Shown: positions 41,481 through 50,679, counted from the stretch's first letter. The stretch is 60,479 nt of DNA from a bacterium (GCA_021783475.1 JAJXTU010000002.1:1-60479); one strand, 5' to 3'. The notes: generated by a model not told the origin, from the letters alone. Numbers and translations: made by a program.

Positions 41481-42269
41481 ATGCGAGCTCTTTGGACAGC
41501 AGCATCTGGCATGATTAGCCAGACTACGAATGTTGACGTTATTACAAACAATCTTGCGAACGTAAATACTACTGGTTTTAAAGACGCAAGGGCAGAATTT
41601 GAAGATCTTATGTACCAGGAAGTCAGACCTGCTGGCGCTACCAGTGCATCGGGCAATATGCTTCCTACGGGTTTAGAAGTTGGCTTGGGCTCGAGGCCTG
41701 TATCTACTGTTAGAATATTTACAGAAGGTCCACTTCAGCAAACGGGGAACCAGTTGGATATGGCTATACAGGGAGATGGCTTTTTTCAGGTTACACTACC
41801 TGATGGCTCTACTGCCTATACGAGGGCAGGAGATTTTTCACTTGACTCAGCAGGTGAGATTGTGACACCCGAAGGCTATCTATTGCAGCCCTCTATTGTG
41901 GTTCCGACAAACGCTGTTTCGATAAGTGTTGGCAAAGATGGTTCTGTCTCAGCCAAGATGCAGGATGGGACAGTGCAAGATCTGGGGACAATTCAACTTG
42001 CAAGGTTTATTAACCCATCAGGACTTACATCTCTTGGATCTAACCTTTATCAAAACACTCCTGCTTCTGGAGATGCCATACTTGGGACGCCTGGCACTCA
42101 GGGTATTGGTTGGGTAGAGCAGGGAATGCTGGAAATGAGTAATGTCCAGGTCGTAGAAGAGATGGTAAATCTTATAACCGCTGAAAGGGCATATGAATCT
42201 TGTGCAAAAGGGATGACGGTTTGTGATCAAATGCTTAGCGACGCAAACAATGTCAAGCAACTCCCATAA
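41481..42269 (+). CDS. flgG: Flagellar distal rod protein FlgG
   Basis: A 262-residue rod protein of standard length. Signatures: MRALWTAASGMISQT, the ANL motif NNLANVNTTGFKDARAEFEDLMYQ, EGPLQQTGNQLDMAIQGDGFFQV, and C-terminal QGMLEMSNVQVVEEMVNLI. It forms the distal rod crossing the periplasm. RBS TGGAGGA. Upstream gap to flgF is 52 bp, with no sign of a separate promoter. Confidence 0.96.
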   Translation: MRALWTAASGMISQTTNVDVITNNLANVNTTGFKDARAEFEDLMYQEVRPAGATSASGNMLPTGLEVGLGSRPVSTVRIFTEGPLQQTGNQLDMAIQGDGFFQVTLPDGSTAYTRAGDFSLDSAGEIVTPEGYLLQPSIVVPTNAVSISVGKDGSVSAKMQDGTVQDLGTIQLARFINPSGLTSLGSNLYQNTPASGDAILGTPGTQGIGWVEQGMLEMSNVQVVEEMVNLITAERAYESCAKGMTVCDQMLSDANNVKQLP

Positions 42270-42281
42270 ATAATTATTAAG

Positions 42282-42959
42282 ATGTTTAAGCTTTTAATAA
42301 GATTTTTAATATTTTCTCTAATTTTTATATCATTAAATATTGGCTATAGAGCTATGGCAAGCAGTCCTGACTCTTTGGTGCTTTCTGCTGTGAAAGATTC
42401 CCTTACCTTTCAGCCATCAAAGCTTGCAATAGAGCCTATTTATGCCCTCCCAGATCTGGACTATACCAAGGCGATGAGTATGGGTGCCATTCATTCTGGA
42501 GTTAATAAGTTCGTAATATTCTATAACCAGGATGGTGTACAAAGATTTCTTGAAGCCGATTACCTAGTTAGAATATGGTTAAACGTTTACGTGGCAAAAA
42601 TCCCCTTGAAAGCTGGTAGCGTATTAAGCATTAACGATAACGTTGTAAAAGATGAAAGAGAGCTTTCAACCCTTCCAAAAGACTTTGTGATAGATGATAA
42701 TATAAATGGATCTACTATAAATACAAACGTTGCAATGGGGCAGGTAATAAGATTGAATTTGATTTCAAAGCGAATTGATATAAAATTAGGGCAAAGAATA
42801 GTGGTAGTAGGCAAGGTAGGCAGTGCTACCTTCTCTTTGCCTGCGGTAGCTCTTGGATCGGGTTCAATTGGCGATGATATAAAAGTTAGGTGTACTACAA
42901 ATAACAAGATTTTTACAGGAAAAATAATATCCTCAAGTGAGGTTCAGACAGGTGATTAA
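42282..42959 (+). CDS. flgA: Flagellar P-ring assembly chaperone FlgA
   Basis: A 225-residue periplasmic protein. Hydrophobic signal segment (LIRFLIFSLIFISLNIGYRAMA), then the SAF-domain region typical of FlgA: IPLKAGSVLSINDNVV, the GQVIRLNLISKRIDIKLGQRIVVVGKVG segment near the end, and VRCTTNNKIFTGKI. It helps FlgI assemble the P ring. The start has little RBS. Ends 1 bp before flgH. Confidence 0.88.
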   Translation: MFKLLIRFLIFSLIFISLNIGYRAMASSPDSLVLSAVKDSLTFQPSKLAIEPIYALPDLDYTKAMSMGAIHSGVNKFVIFYNQDGVQRFLEADYLVRIWLNVYVAKIPLKAGSVLSINDNVVKDERELSTLPKDFVIDDNINGSTINTNVAMGQVIRLNLISKRIDIKLGQRIVVVGKVGSATFSLPAVALGSGSIGDDIKVRCTTNNKIFTGKIISSSEVQTGD

Positions 42960-42960
42960 T

Positions 42961-43557
42961 ATGAAGAAAATATTATTTGGGATTTTATTGTTTTTGTTTT
43001 TCGTTTCTCCTGCTTGGGCGGATATGTTTAAGCCAGATCCGTCATATGTCAATCTTTACTCTGATGTAAAGGCGCATGCGGTGGGAGATACTGTAATGGT
43101 TCTTTTGTCTGAAAATCTTAATTCTTCTACATCTACCTCAACCAAAAAACAGGGAAGTTATTCTAATTCGAATAGCAACATACAGGTACCCTTTGTAAAA
43201 AATCCCCTAAAGACGAATATGTCAGCATCTGGAAGCGGGCAGTATTCCGATCAAGGTTCCAATGGCAGATCGGCAACTATCACTGGCAATATTGAAGCAA
43301 GGGTTGTTGAGGTTTTGCCTAGCGGTCTTTTGAGAATAGAAGGTACTAAGAATATCCAGGTTAACAAAGAAAAGCAAAGCATTGTTGTAAACGGTCTTAT
43401 AAGACCGGAAGACATTAGCGATAATAATACTATTTACTCATATCAGATATCTGATGCCCAACTTACAATAAAGGGCACATCCCCAACTGGAGCAAAGGGC
43501 ATATTGGGCGCCATAGGAAACTTTTTTGGCAACGTAATAGGGATAGTTTTTCCTTAG
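42961..43557 (+). CDS. flgH: Flagellar L-ring protein FlgH
   Basis: A 198-residue outer-membrane ring protein. Signal peptide KKILFGILLFLFFVSPAWA. Core: LYSDVKAHAVGDTVMVLLSE, the IEARVVEVLPSGLLRIEGTKNIQVN stretch and GLIRPEDISDNNTI are diagnostic. No lipobox cysteine is visible, unlike enterobacterial FlgH lipoproteins. I place the start at ATG 42961 since upstream ORF-track residues would overlap flgA. Its presence supports a true outer membrane. Confidence 0.93.
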   Translation: MKKILFGILLFLFFVSPAWADMFKPDPSYVNLYSDVKAHAVGDTVMVLLSENLNSSTSTSTKKQGSYSNSNSNIQVPFVKNPLKTNMSASGSGQYSDQGSNGRSATITGNIEARVVEVLPSGLLRIEGTKNIQVNKEKQSIVVNGLIRPEDISDNNTIYSYQISDAQLTIKGTSPTGAKGILGAIGNFFGNVIGIVFP

Positions 43558-43567
43558 GATGATCGCT

Positions 43568-44668
43568 ATGAAAAACTTTCTATCAATCACCTTAATATTC
43601 ATATTTATTTTAGCCTTTGGTGTAAGGGGTGCTAATGCAGAGGCCAGAATAAAAGATATATGTTATACAGACGGTACGAATTCATTTCAGCTTATAGGCT
43701 ATGGATTGGTTGTAGGATTAAATGGGACTGGAGATTCTGACAAGATTCAATCTACAATTAATTCTTATGCAAATATGCTCCAGAGGTTTGGTGTAAATTT
43801 TAATTATTCTCAGCTTAAAGCGAAAAATGTGGCTGCAGTAATAGTTAGCAGAAGAGTTTCGACCCAAAGTATGTCGGGAGAGAGGACTGATGCTGTAATA
43901 TCGAGTATGGGCGATGCGACCTCTATTGCAGGCGGGACGCTCTTGATGACCCCTATGTTTGGTCCTGATGGTGTGCAATACGGTTTCGCACAAGGACCGA
44001 TATCTGTGGGCGGCGCGTATTCGGTAGGAGGCGGTGGAAACAGGACAATAAAGAATTTTCCAACAGTGGCCAACCTTAACAATGGCTTAGTGCTGATAAA
44101 AAATATTCCTGCAATGTCTCAACCGTCGAACACCATAAAGCTCTTTCTTAGAAAAGGAGATTATACTACCGCAGAGAGGGTTGCAAGCGCTATAAACTCG
44201 TCATATGGAGATATTGCAAAGGCTGTGGATGCGAAAACTATTGAGGTTGCGATTCCAACTGAGTTTGCAAATAATAGTGTGGCCTTTATATCGAATATAG
44301 AACAGCTTCCCATAAATCCTGATAACAAAGCAACTGTAGTTGTGAACGAAAGGACTGGGACGGTAGTAATCGGTTCGAACGTTACACTGAAGAGTGCTGT
44401 CATAGCTCATGGCAATCTTACAGTGCAGATAAAGACTACCCCTACTGTATCTCAGCCAAACCCTCTTTCGGGTGGTACTACAACGACTACTCCTAATACC
44501 CAGGTAACTGCTACGGAATCGGCTGGATCTTTAGTTCTTGTAAATGGTACAGTAGACGATCTGGTTAAGGCTCTAAACAGTATAGGTGCGACACCAAGGG
44601 ACATAATAGCGATACTCCAAGCTCTGAAAGAGGCAGGCTCTCTTGAGGCAGATTTAATTGTTATGTAG
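43568..44668 (+). CDS. flgI: Flagellar P-ring protein FlgI
   Basis: A 366-residue periplasmic ring protein of normal length, with a signal peptide (FLSITLIFIFILAFGVRGANA). Core motifs: RIKDICYTDG, LIGYGLVVGLNGTGDSD, KNVAAVIV, the DAVISSMGDATSIAGGTLL segment, and INERTGTVVIGSNV (here VNERTGTVVIGSNV). ATG 43568 is preferred over ATG 43559, having AGGAT at a better spacing. A Thr/Pro-rich loop (GGTTTTTPNTQV) sits near residue 310. It lies directly between flgH and flgJ. Confidence 0.95.
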   Translation: MKNFLSITLIFIFILAFGVRGANAEARIKDICYTDGTNSFQLIGYGLVVGLNGTGDSDKIQSTINSYANMLQRFGVNFNYSQLKAKNVAAVIVSRRVSTQSMSGERTDAVISSMGDATSIAGGTLLMTPMFGPDGVQYGFAQGPISVGGAYSVGGGGNRTIKNFPTVANLNNGLVLIKNIPAMSQPSNTIKLFLRKGDYTTAERVASAINSSYGDIAKAVDAKTIEVAIPTEFANNSVAFISNIEQLPINPDNKATVVVNERTGTVVIGSNVTLKSAVIAHGNLTVQIKTTPTVSQPNPLSGGTTTTTPNTQVTATESAGSLVLVNGTVDDLVKALNSIGATPRDIIAILQALKEAGSLEADLIVM

Positions 44669-44710
44669 TAGCTTTTGCTTTGAATTAATTTTAAGGCAGG
44701 TGATCTTAGT

Positions 44711-45088
44711 TTGAGTTTAAATAACATAGGCAATCTTCAAGGCGCTTTGGATAAACCAGTTCAATCGCAAAAGAGCACTGATGTCCAAAGCAATAAGAAT
44801 TCTGCCAAGCTACAAAAGGTGGCTGAGGGCTTTGAATCACTGTTTATATATCAGCTTCTTGAAGAGATGAAAAGGACTATACCCGGAGAGGATTCTTGGA
44901 AGCCAGATAAGGGTATAGAGTATGATATGTTGTTTCAAAATATTGCCGATACTGTCAGTAAAGGTGGCGGAATAGGCATAGCAGATTTTCTAAAAAATAA
45001 ACTTGTTGGAGGTGATGAGGGTGCCGTTGATAAATTGCGCTCGATGCAATCGACTGTTCAACTCTCTGGGCTACGACCTTTGCCCTGA
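44711..45088 (+). CDS. flgJ: Rod-binding protein FlgJ (no muramidase domain)
   Basis: A 125-residue protein holding only the rod-binding half of FlgJ: AKLQKVAEGFESLFIYQLLEEMKRTIP and IEYDMLFQNIADTVSKGGGIGIADFL. The C-terminal glucosaminidase found in gamma-proteobacteria is absent, as in most other phyla, where a separate enzyme opens the peptidoglycan. Start is TTG. Its last 68 bp overlap the yvyF-like gene in another frame. Confidence 0.87.
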   Translation: MSLNNIGNLQGALDKPVQSQKSTDVQSNKNSAKLQKVAEGFESLFIYQLLEEMKRTIPGEDSWKPDKGIEYDMLFQNIADTVSKGGGIGIADFLKNKLVGGDEGAVDKLRSMQSTVQLSGLRPLP

Positions 45089-45365
45089 GCACGTAAAAGA
45101 AGAAGATGAGGTGTTTAGAAAGGTCAATGAATATCTTAGGAAAAATCCAAATTCTAGTCCAAATGAGGTTTCTGAGGGCGCTCAAGTGGACGAATTTTGG
45201 ATTCTTCGCTTCATAAAGCAGGGAAGAATAAAGACTGTGGCCTCTTCAGGCGATATAGATAGAGATGCTCTATTGAGGCACAAGCTTGGCAAGGATCTTA
45301 AGAAGGTTGCTGAAGATTTAAAAAAGGAAACAGATAAGAAAAAGGGATTTTACATTGATAGATAG
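45021..45365 (+). CDS. YvyF-like flagellar operon zinc-finger protein
   Basis: A 114-residue protein with a zinc-type motif at its start (NCARCNRLF...DLCPEHV) and an HTH-like segment (NPNSSPNEVSEGAQVDEFWILRFIKQGRI). This matches the small flagellar-operon protein family typified by Bacillus YvyF, found just before flgM and flgK. GTG 45021 follows GGAGGTGATGAGG; the ORF-track start is earlier and lacks an RBS. The role is probably regulatory and is not well known. Confidence 0.8.
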   Translation: MPLINCARCNRLFNSLGYDLCPEHVKEEDEVFRKVNEYLRKNPNSSPNEVSEGAQVDEFWILRFIKQGRIKTVASSGDIDRDALLRHKLGKDLKKVAEDLKKETDKKKGFYIDR

Positions 45366-45367
45366 GT

Positions 45368-45394
45368 TAAAAAATGAAAGCCTCCTGTCGATAT
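45368..45394 (+). promoter_or_regulatory. Candidate sigma-28 promoter for flgM-flgN-flgK-flgL
   Basis: TAAA (45368-45371), 15 bp, then GTCGATAT (45387-45394). Spacing equals the sigma-28 consensus, and GTCGATA is shared with the site before flgF. It lies 32 bp ahead of flgM, giving the anti-sigma factor late-class control. Confidence 0.7.
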
Positions 45395-45425
45395 ATTATT
45401 ATAGAAAACTAACAAGGAGGTAAAT

Positions 45426-45692
45426 ATGAAAATATATGGAGTTTTTCCATCTGGATCTTCCACTGGAATTTCAAAATTAGGTAAATCTGACAAAACTCAA
45501 ACATTTAAAGACAGCTTGGCTCAAAGTGTAAGCGTTGTCGACCTACAAAAGAAGGCTATGGACGTTTTGCCTCTTACTAAGAGCAACGAAGATTTAAGCT
45601 CTATAGCTTCAAGGCTAAGCTCTAACGGAGTAAAATCAAACGCTGAGCTTTCTGACGCAATAAACTCTTATTTAGGTAATTCGAAACAATGA
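45426..45692 (+). CDS. flgM: Anti-sigma-28 factor FlgM
   Basis: An 88-residue small protein with the disordered, Ser/Lys-rich N-terminus and helical C-terminus typical of FlgM (IASRLSSNGVKSNAELSDAINSYLG). It binds sigma-28 until it is exported through the finished hook-basal body. The position, between the yvyF-like gene and flgN/flgK, is the usual one. Strong RBS AAGGAGG. Overlaps flgN by 4 nt. Assigned more by context than by sequence. Confidence 0.75.
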   Translation: MKIYGVFPSGSSTGISKLGKSDKTQTFKDSLAQSVSVVDLQKKAMDVLPLTKSNEDLSSIASRLSSNGVKSNAELSDAINSYLGNSKQ

Positions 45693-46015
45693 AGCTTTTG
45701 GACGATGCGATAGATCTTTTGGAGCAGGAAAAGGATATTTTGATTGCTGATGACGTAAAAGGGCTTGTTGAGATCACGCAAAAGAAAGAGAGGGTGTTCA
45801 ACCTTGTCGGTAATGCGCTCAAAAATAGAAGATTTTCACCCGCTGAAAAAAAAGAAGTTCTTTTTCTCCTCGAAAAGGTAAAGAAGCTAAATGAAAGAAA
45901 TATGCACCTTCTTAGCATTGCAAAATCTTTGAACGAGTATACCTTGAAGATTTGTGGCATTCCAATGCTGGAAGGTAAGCCTGTAAAAAACTTTTCTTTT
46001 GAGGCAAAAATATAA
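45689..46015 (+). CDS. flgN: FlgN-like export chaperone
   Basis: A 108-residue all-helical protein (MKLLDDAIDLLEQEKDILI, VLFLLEKVKKLNERNMHLL), the size and style of FlgN, the chaperone of FlgK and FlgL. It starts inside the flgM stop (ATGA) and its stop overlaps the flgK start by one base. Sequence conservation in this family is low, so context carries the call. Confidence 0.75.
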   Translation: MKLLDDAIDLLEQEKDILIADDVKGLVEITQKKERVFNLVGNALKNRRFSPAEKKEVLFLLEKVKKLNERNMHLLSIAKSLNEYTLKICGIPMLEGKPVKNFSFEAKI

Positions 46016-48855
46016 TGAGCACAATATCTTCCTTTTTAGGCCTTCAGATTGCACAGAGCGCTCTTGCCTCCAACCAACTTGCAATGGACGTTACAGGCCA
46101 CAACGTAGCAAACGCAAACACAACTGGTTATTCAAGACAGTCGCCTGTTTTTGATCAGGGCACCCCGTTAAACTATCCCAATGCTGGAGAGGTTGGCACG
46201 GGTGTAAACATCTCTACCATAAAAAGATATAGAGACAGTTTTATAGACTCTGAAGTGAGGACTGCGACTAGCTCTCAATCTTATTACAACACTTCATCTA
46301 CCCTGCTTCAACAGGTTCAGACTGCCTTAGCAGAGCCCAGCAGTAATGGATTGCAGACCAGTCTGCAAAACTTTTTCACGGCTTTTCAGTCTTTGTCAAC
46401 CAACCCATCCGATCTGTCTACCAGACAGCTGGCGGTATCAGATTCACAGAATCTTATTTTTTCTTATCAGAACCTATATAGCTCTATTACAGGTTTAAGG
46501 AATCAGTTAAATAGCAGCCTGTCTACTCTTTCCACTAACGTGAATACAATTGCCCAAAATATATACACCTTGAATCAACAGATTGCTGTAGTAAATGCGA
46601 GCGGTCAGCAGCCAAACGATTTGATGGATCAAAGAGATAGCTTGGTTAATCAGCTTTCACAATTGGTGAACGTAAACTATACCACTGATAAATCAGGCAA
46701 TTTGCTCGTTTCTATTGGCGGGCACTCTCTTGTCTCAACTTCTGGCTATGACTCGCTTAGTGTTATCCCTGACACTTCCAATCCGTCTGATCCAAATGAC
46801 TCCACGTCTCAGCCTATGTCAAAACTTGTGTGGTCAAGCGATGGCATGAATGCAAGCGTTTCTGGTGGCCAGATAGGGGCTACTCTGGATATGAGGGACA
46901 ATAATCTTGTAAGCTATATGAATCAGCTAAATAGTCAGGCCACCTCTCTTATGTCAGCGGTAAACAACTTAAATTCACAGGGATACCCTCTTAACTCGAC
47001 ATCGCTTGTAAGCGATATAAACCCCACGCTGAATTTTTTCACAGGCAGTAGCATTACGACTATGGGCATAGATTCTAGAATAGTTAATAATCCTAGCCTT
47101 ATAGGCGCTTCTGCCACAGGCGGCAGTGGGGATGGCCAGATAGCTCAAGCAATTGCAAATTTGCAAAATGAAAATATCTATGGCTCTCCTACGAATCAGA
47201 CAAGTGTTTCTGGTTCTGTCTTGCCCGTTCAATACCTTAGCTCTACGGGATATAATCTCTCAAGCGCGAATACCGACGTGGGAACGAGCGGAATTTATAA
47301 CCTGGACTTTTCCAAAGCAACCGCAGCCCAGAGGACTCTTACTGTCCAGTTGGGAGGACTTGCTTCCCAGAGCATTATCATAGATCCAAATACATATACC
47401 CAAATTGCATCTGCTGGCACTCCGCCAAGTCCTACAACGAGCTTGATAGATCAGATTAACTCTAAAATAATGGCGAATAGTGCTCTGACATCTACCCCTC
47501 ATGCGATAGAAGACTCTCCATCTACTTTAAACCTTGCTTTGGGATCGGCAACCGCAGCCCAGAGGACATTAACCATAAATGGCAGTACTATCACTGCTGA
47601 TGCTGCTAATTACAATTCAGTTAATGATTTAATCAGCAATATAAATACTCAAATAGCCGCAAATTCTTCTCTTTCTGGCCATGTCCAGGCCTATAATGAT
47701 GGTGGACTTTTAGGATTTAAGGTTTTAGATTCTACTGCGTCTTTATCTGTGTCTGGTGACACAAGTGGCCTTATGGGATTTAGTTCTACTGGAGTGCAAA
47801 ATGCAACTGTTACGCCACTTATACAGGCCTATCAGGACGGTAATCTTTTGGCATTTAAGCTGGTAGATAATCTACAGGGTAATACTCCTATACAGGACTC
47901 TACTTTCCAAGGATCATCTTTTATGGCATCAGGACTTCAAGCACTTGCATTTCCTACCGCTGTGGGCAGTTCTGTAACATTTCCTCTTAATGTATCCACA
48001 ACAAGCAATGCGACGCTTAACTTTACAATTAACAATGCTTCAAGTCCGACGACCATAAGCATACCAACAGGAAGCTATACGAGCGTTGATTCTCTGGCAA
48101 GTGCATGGAATAGCGCTTTTAGCTCATCTTCGCTTAGCGGTCAAGTTTATGCAGAGAACAACAACGGCAAGCTGGCTTTTTATACTCCAAGTCTTGGCAT
48201 TTCGTCTTTAACAGTGGCTGGCGATGGTACCCAGGGTTTTGACTCTACTGGAGTTACTAATTCGGCGCAGTCAGATAGTAATCTATATAATTTTGCAATG
48301 TATGGTTCCACCGCAAACGGTGTGGATCCCAGAGCAAGGACTTTGTCTATTATCTCTACCAATACTTTGACAGATCAGAGTACTACCAGCAATATATATC
48401 TCCCATCTGGCAGTTATTCTAATTCTGCTTCAATTGCCAGCGAGCTAAATACCCTTTACGGTGGAAGCGGCATGCCTCTTAATGGCATTACTGTTGGGAC
48501 GAATGGAGAGGCCTTGACATTTAATTCGACTAGCCAAAATCAGTCCATAAGGGTTTTGGGAGATTATACGTCTGCACTAGGTTTCAACAGTTATGATGGT
48601 TCTTCAACAGTTGCAAATGCATATATAGGCATGACAAGCAATATAGGAACTCAGGGTCAGCAGGCATCCACAAATTATACAGATCAAAGCAATGTGGTCA
48701 CCCTTTTACAAAATCAACAGCAAAGCGTTGAGGGCGTAAGTATGGATGAGGAGATGACTAACCTTATACAGTATCAAACAGCTTATTCTGCCTCTGCAAG
48801 GGTGATAAATACTATCAACTCAATGTTAGATAAGCTTATAAATAGCACAGGGTAG
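46015..48855 (+). CDS. flgK: Hook-associated protein FlgK with large internal repeats
   Basis: At 946 residues it is much longer than a usual FlgK (450-650). The N-terminus (LGLQIAQSALASNQLAMDVTGHNVANANTTGYSRQ) and C-terminus (GVSMDEEMTNLIQYQTAYSASARVI) are classic. The extra length lies between ~420 and ~880 and consists of related modules, each with a set of Ser/Leu-rich helices, a V.A.N.G.L.F strand and an ending like GFDSTGV (GLMGFSSTGVQ, TQGFDSTGV, ALGFNSYDG). These should be surface domains on the hook-filament junction. It is cotranscribed with flgL. Confidence 0.93.
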   Translation: MSTISSFLGLQIAQSALASNQLAMDVTGHNVANANTTGYSRQSPVFDQGTPLNYPNAGEVGTGVNISTIKRYRDSFIDSEVRTATSSQSYYNTSSTLLQQVQTALAEPSSNGLQTSLQNFFTAFQSLSTNPSDLSTRQLAVSDSQNLIFSYQNLYSSITGLRNQLNSSLSTLSTNVNTIAQNIYTLNQQIAVVNASGQQPNDLMDQRDSLVNQLSQLVNVNYTTDKSGNLLVSIGGHSLVSTSGYDSLSVIPDTSNPSDPNDSTSQPMSKLVWSSDGMNASVSGGQIGATLDMRDNNLVSYMNQLNSQATSLMSAVNNLNSQGYPLNSTSLVSDINPTLNFFTGSSITTMGIDSRIVNNPSLIGASATGGSGDGQIAQAIANLQNENIYGSPTNQTSVSGSVLPVQYLSSTGYNLSSANTDVGTSGIYNLDFSKATAAQRTLTVQLGGLASQSIIIDPNTYTQIASAGTPPSPTTSLIDQINSKIMANSALTSTPHAIEDSPSTLNLALGSATAAQRTLTINGSTITADAANYNSVNDLISNINTQIAANSSLSGHVQAYNDGGLLGFKVLDSTASLSVSGDTSGLMGFSSTGVQNATVTPLIQAYQDGNLLAFKLVDNLQGNTPIQDSTFQGSSFMASGLQALAFPTAVGSSVTFPLNVSTTSNATLNFTINNASSPTTISIPTGSYTSVDSLASAWNSAFSSSSLSGQVYAENNNGKLAFYTPSLGISSLTVAGDGTQGFDSTGVTNSAQSDSNLYNFAMYGSTANGVDPRARTLSIISTNTLTDQSTTSNIYLPSGSYSNSASIASELNTLYGGSGMPLNGITVGTNGEALTFNSTSQNQSIRVLGDYTSALGFNSYDGSSTVANAYIGMTSNIGTQGQQASTNYTDQSNVVTLLQNQQQSVEGVSMDEEMTNLIQYQTAYSASARVINTINSMLDKLINSTG
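47317..47567 (+). repeat. Nearly identical 20-bp segments within flgK
   Basis: GCAACCGCAGCCCAGAGGAC occurs at 47317-47336 and again at 47548-47567, encoding ATAAQRT in both (SKATAAQRTLTVQLGG and GSATAAQRTLTINGS). The exact DNA match points to recent duplication or gene conversion between modules. Confidence 0.85.
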
Positions 48856-48870
48856 ATTGGAGGATAAACA

Positions 48871-49746
48871 ATGTCAAGAGTAACTATGAATATGATGGTA
48901 AATCAATTTAATTCGGATTTAAATAGTCAGCTCACATCTATTTCAAAGGATTCTTATGAGCTATCTTCTGGAAACGCCATTCAACTTCCTCAAGACGATC
49001 CGGTGGCGAATAACTATATTATGAGCTTCAAAGAGAAGATTAATGGCATAACTAATTATCAGAGCAATATTACTGCTGGTCAGTCTATTTTGAACTCAAC
49101 CGATTCTGCTCTTGGTTCAATATCCACTATACTAAATAATGCAAACACCATTGCTTTGCAGGGCGCAAACGTAACGAATTCAGACTCATTGACGTCTCTT
49201 GAGAAAAGCGTGGAATCTCTGAAACAATCTCTTCTTTCTGTTGCAAATACCTCTGTAGGAAACACGTATATATTTGCGGGCTCGAAAAGCTCTAAGGCTC
49301 CTTTTTCTCTTGACTCAGATGGAAACGTTGTATATTCAGGCGATGCGTCAGCTATAACCTATTCGGTGGAACCAGGTGCCACTACTACTGTAAACATAGA
49401 TGGCACTCAGTTGCTGCCTATTTTTAAGTCTCTTGATAATCTTGAACTCGCACTGAAGTCTGGAAACCAACAAACCATTTCAAACTCAGTTTCTGACATT
49501 CAAAGTGCAATTACCACAAACAATGACCTCCAGTCGACTGTTGGTTCACGACAAAACATGATGCAATATCTATCCAGCTATTACTCTAATGCGACCACAA
49601 ATTACAACACTATTCTCGCCAGTTATCAAGATGTAAATTTTCCCACAGTAGTTACTGACTATTCTACTCGTCAAACAGCGTATCAAGCGGCTTTGAAGGT
49701 TGGTGCTCAGATATTGCCCCAATCGCTTGTAAACTATTTGCAATAA
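48871..49746 (+). CDS. flgL: Hook-associated protein FlgL
   Basis: A 291-residue flagellin-like junction protein. N-terminal coiled region (MSRVTMNMMVNQFNSDLNSQLTSISKDSYELSSG, then LPQDDPVANNYIMSFK) and C-terminal YQDVNFPTVVTDYSTRQTAYQAALKVGAQILPQSLVNYL match FlgL. The central VGNTYIFAGSKSSKAPF is the family hallmark. Length normal. 15 bp after flgK, RBS TTGGAGGA. Confidence 0.93.
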   Translation: MSRVTMNMMVNQFNSDLNSQLTSISKDSYELSSGNAIQLPQDDPVANNYIMSFKEKINGITNYQSNITAGQSILNSTDSALGSISTILNNANTIALQGANVTNSDSLTSLEKSVESLKQSLLSVANTSVGNTYIFAGSKSSKAPFSLDSDGNVVYSGDASAITYSVEPGATTTVNIDGTQLLPIFKSLDNLELALKSGNQQTISNSVSDIQSAITTNNDLQSTVGSRQNMMQYLSSYYSNATTNYNTILASYQDVNFPTVVTDYSTRQTAYQAALKVGAQILPQSLVNYLQ

Positions 49747-49786
49747 CTTTTGTTTAAAAAAAACTTTTTAACCTAAAGAGGGTAAA

Positions 49787-50209
49787 ATGCAAAAAGAGAA
49801 AGAAACTTTTAGCGAGATTGAAAATATAAAATTTCCAAAAGGCATTTATGGCTTTGACGGGGAGAGAGAATTTAAGATATTGATTCCTGACAAATCTTCT
49901 CCTTTAGCCTATCTGCAAGACATGTCTTCAAATCTTAGATTTATAGTCGTGGAGGCTTTTAGCGCATTTAAGGATTATGATGTCATAATAGACAAATTTT
50001 ATGCTGATATGCTGGAGCTTGAAAAGGAAGAAGATGCGATAGTTCTTTGTATCGTAAATATGAAAGACCCTGCAAAGGATTCTACTGTTAATCTCTTGGC
50101 TCCTATTGTTATTAATAAAAATAACAAGATGGGCATGCAAATAATATTGGATAAATCCTCATATTCTCTTGAGGAGTCTCTCTTTTTGGCAATGAAAAAC
50201 GGCAAATAA
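49787..50209 (+). CDS. fliW: Flagellar assembly factor FliW
   Basis: A 140-residue protein with the FliW pattern: FPKGIYGFDGEREFKIL near the start, SPLAYLQDMSSNLRFIVVEAF, and IVNMKDPAKDSTVNLLAPIVINKNNKMGMQIIL. FliW binds flagellin and relieves translation repression by CsrA. Normally csrA follows directly; here flgC follows, so csrA must be elsewhere or absent. RBS AGAGGG. Confidence 0.92.
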   Translation: MQKEKETFSEIENIKFPKGIYGFDGEREFKILIPDKSSPLAYLQDMSSNLRFIVVEAFSAFKDYDVIIDKFYADMLELEKEEDAIVLCIVNMKDPAKDSTVNLLAPIVINKNNKMGMQIILDKSSYSLEESLFLAMKNGK

Positions 50210-50274
50210 TTTAAAATCTACTTTTTTTGTGTATAATATTATGAATGGTATATCCTGCTAAAGGGAGTGATTTT

Positions 50275-50679
50275 ATGTTTTTAAAGACTTTAGAAATAGC
50301 TGGATCTGGCTTGACGGCACAAAGACTGAAGATGGATGTGGCTGCAAACAATTTAGCTAACGCATATAGCTCTGTCAAAGACGGCAATGGTCAAATATTT
50401 AAAAGGCAAATAGTAGAATTACAAGAGTCTACTGGCAAGAACGGCAGCTTTCTTGGAGTAAAGGTGGCAGGTATTGCAAGCGATAACTCTCCTCCCAGGA
50501 TGGTGTACGATCCTGGCAACCCTGAAGCAAATGCTGATGGTTATGTGGAGTACCCAAATGTAAATCCTATTAAAGAAATGGTTTCTTTAATTAACGCGTC
50601 TCGTTCTTATGAGGCTGATCTGAACGCTGTAAGCGCTACAAAATCTATGATAGGTCAGACCCTGGATCAGTTGAAATGA
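50275..50679 (+). CDS. flgC: Flagellar basal-body rod protein FlgC
   Basis: A 134-residue proximal rod protein: LKTLEIAGSGLTAQRLKMDVAANNLANAYS at the start, YDPGNPEANADGYVEYPNVNPIKEMVSLI near the end. Start ATG 50275 with GGGAGTGA upstream; the ORF-track start adds ten residues. The usual preceding gene flgB is absent: fliW is directly upstream. A TATAAT at about 50231-50236 suggests a new transcript begins here. Confidence 0.94.
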   Translation: MFLKTLEIAGSGLTAQRLKMDVAANNLANAYSSVKDGNGQIFKRQIVELQESTGKNGSFLGVKVAGIASDNSPPRMVYDPGNPEANADGYVEYPNVNPIKEMVSLINASRSYEADLNAVSATKSMIGQTLDQLK

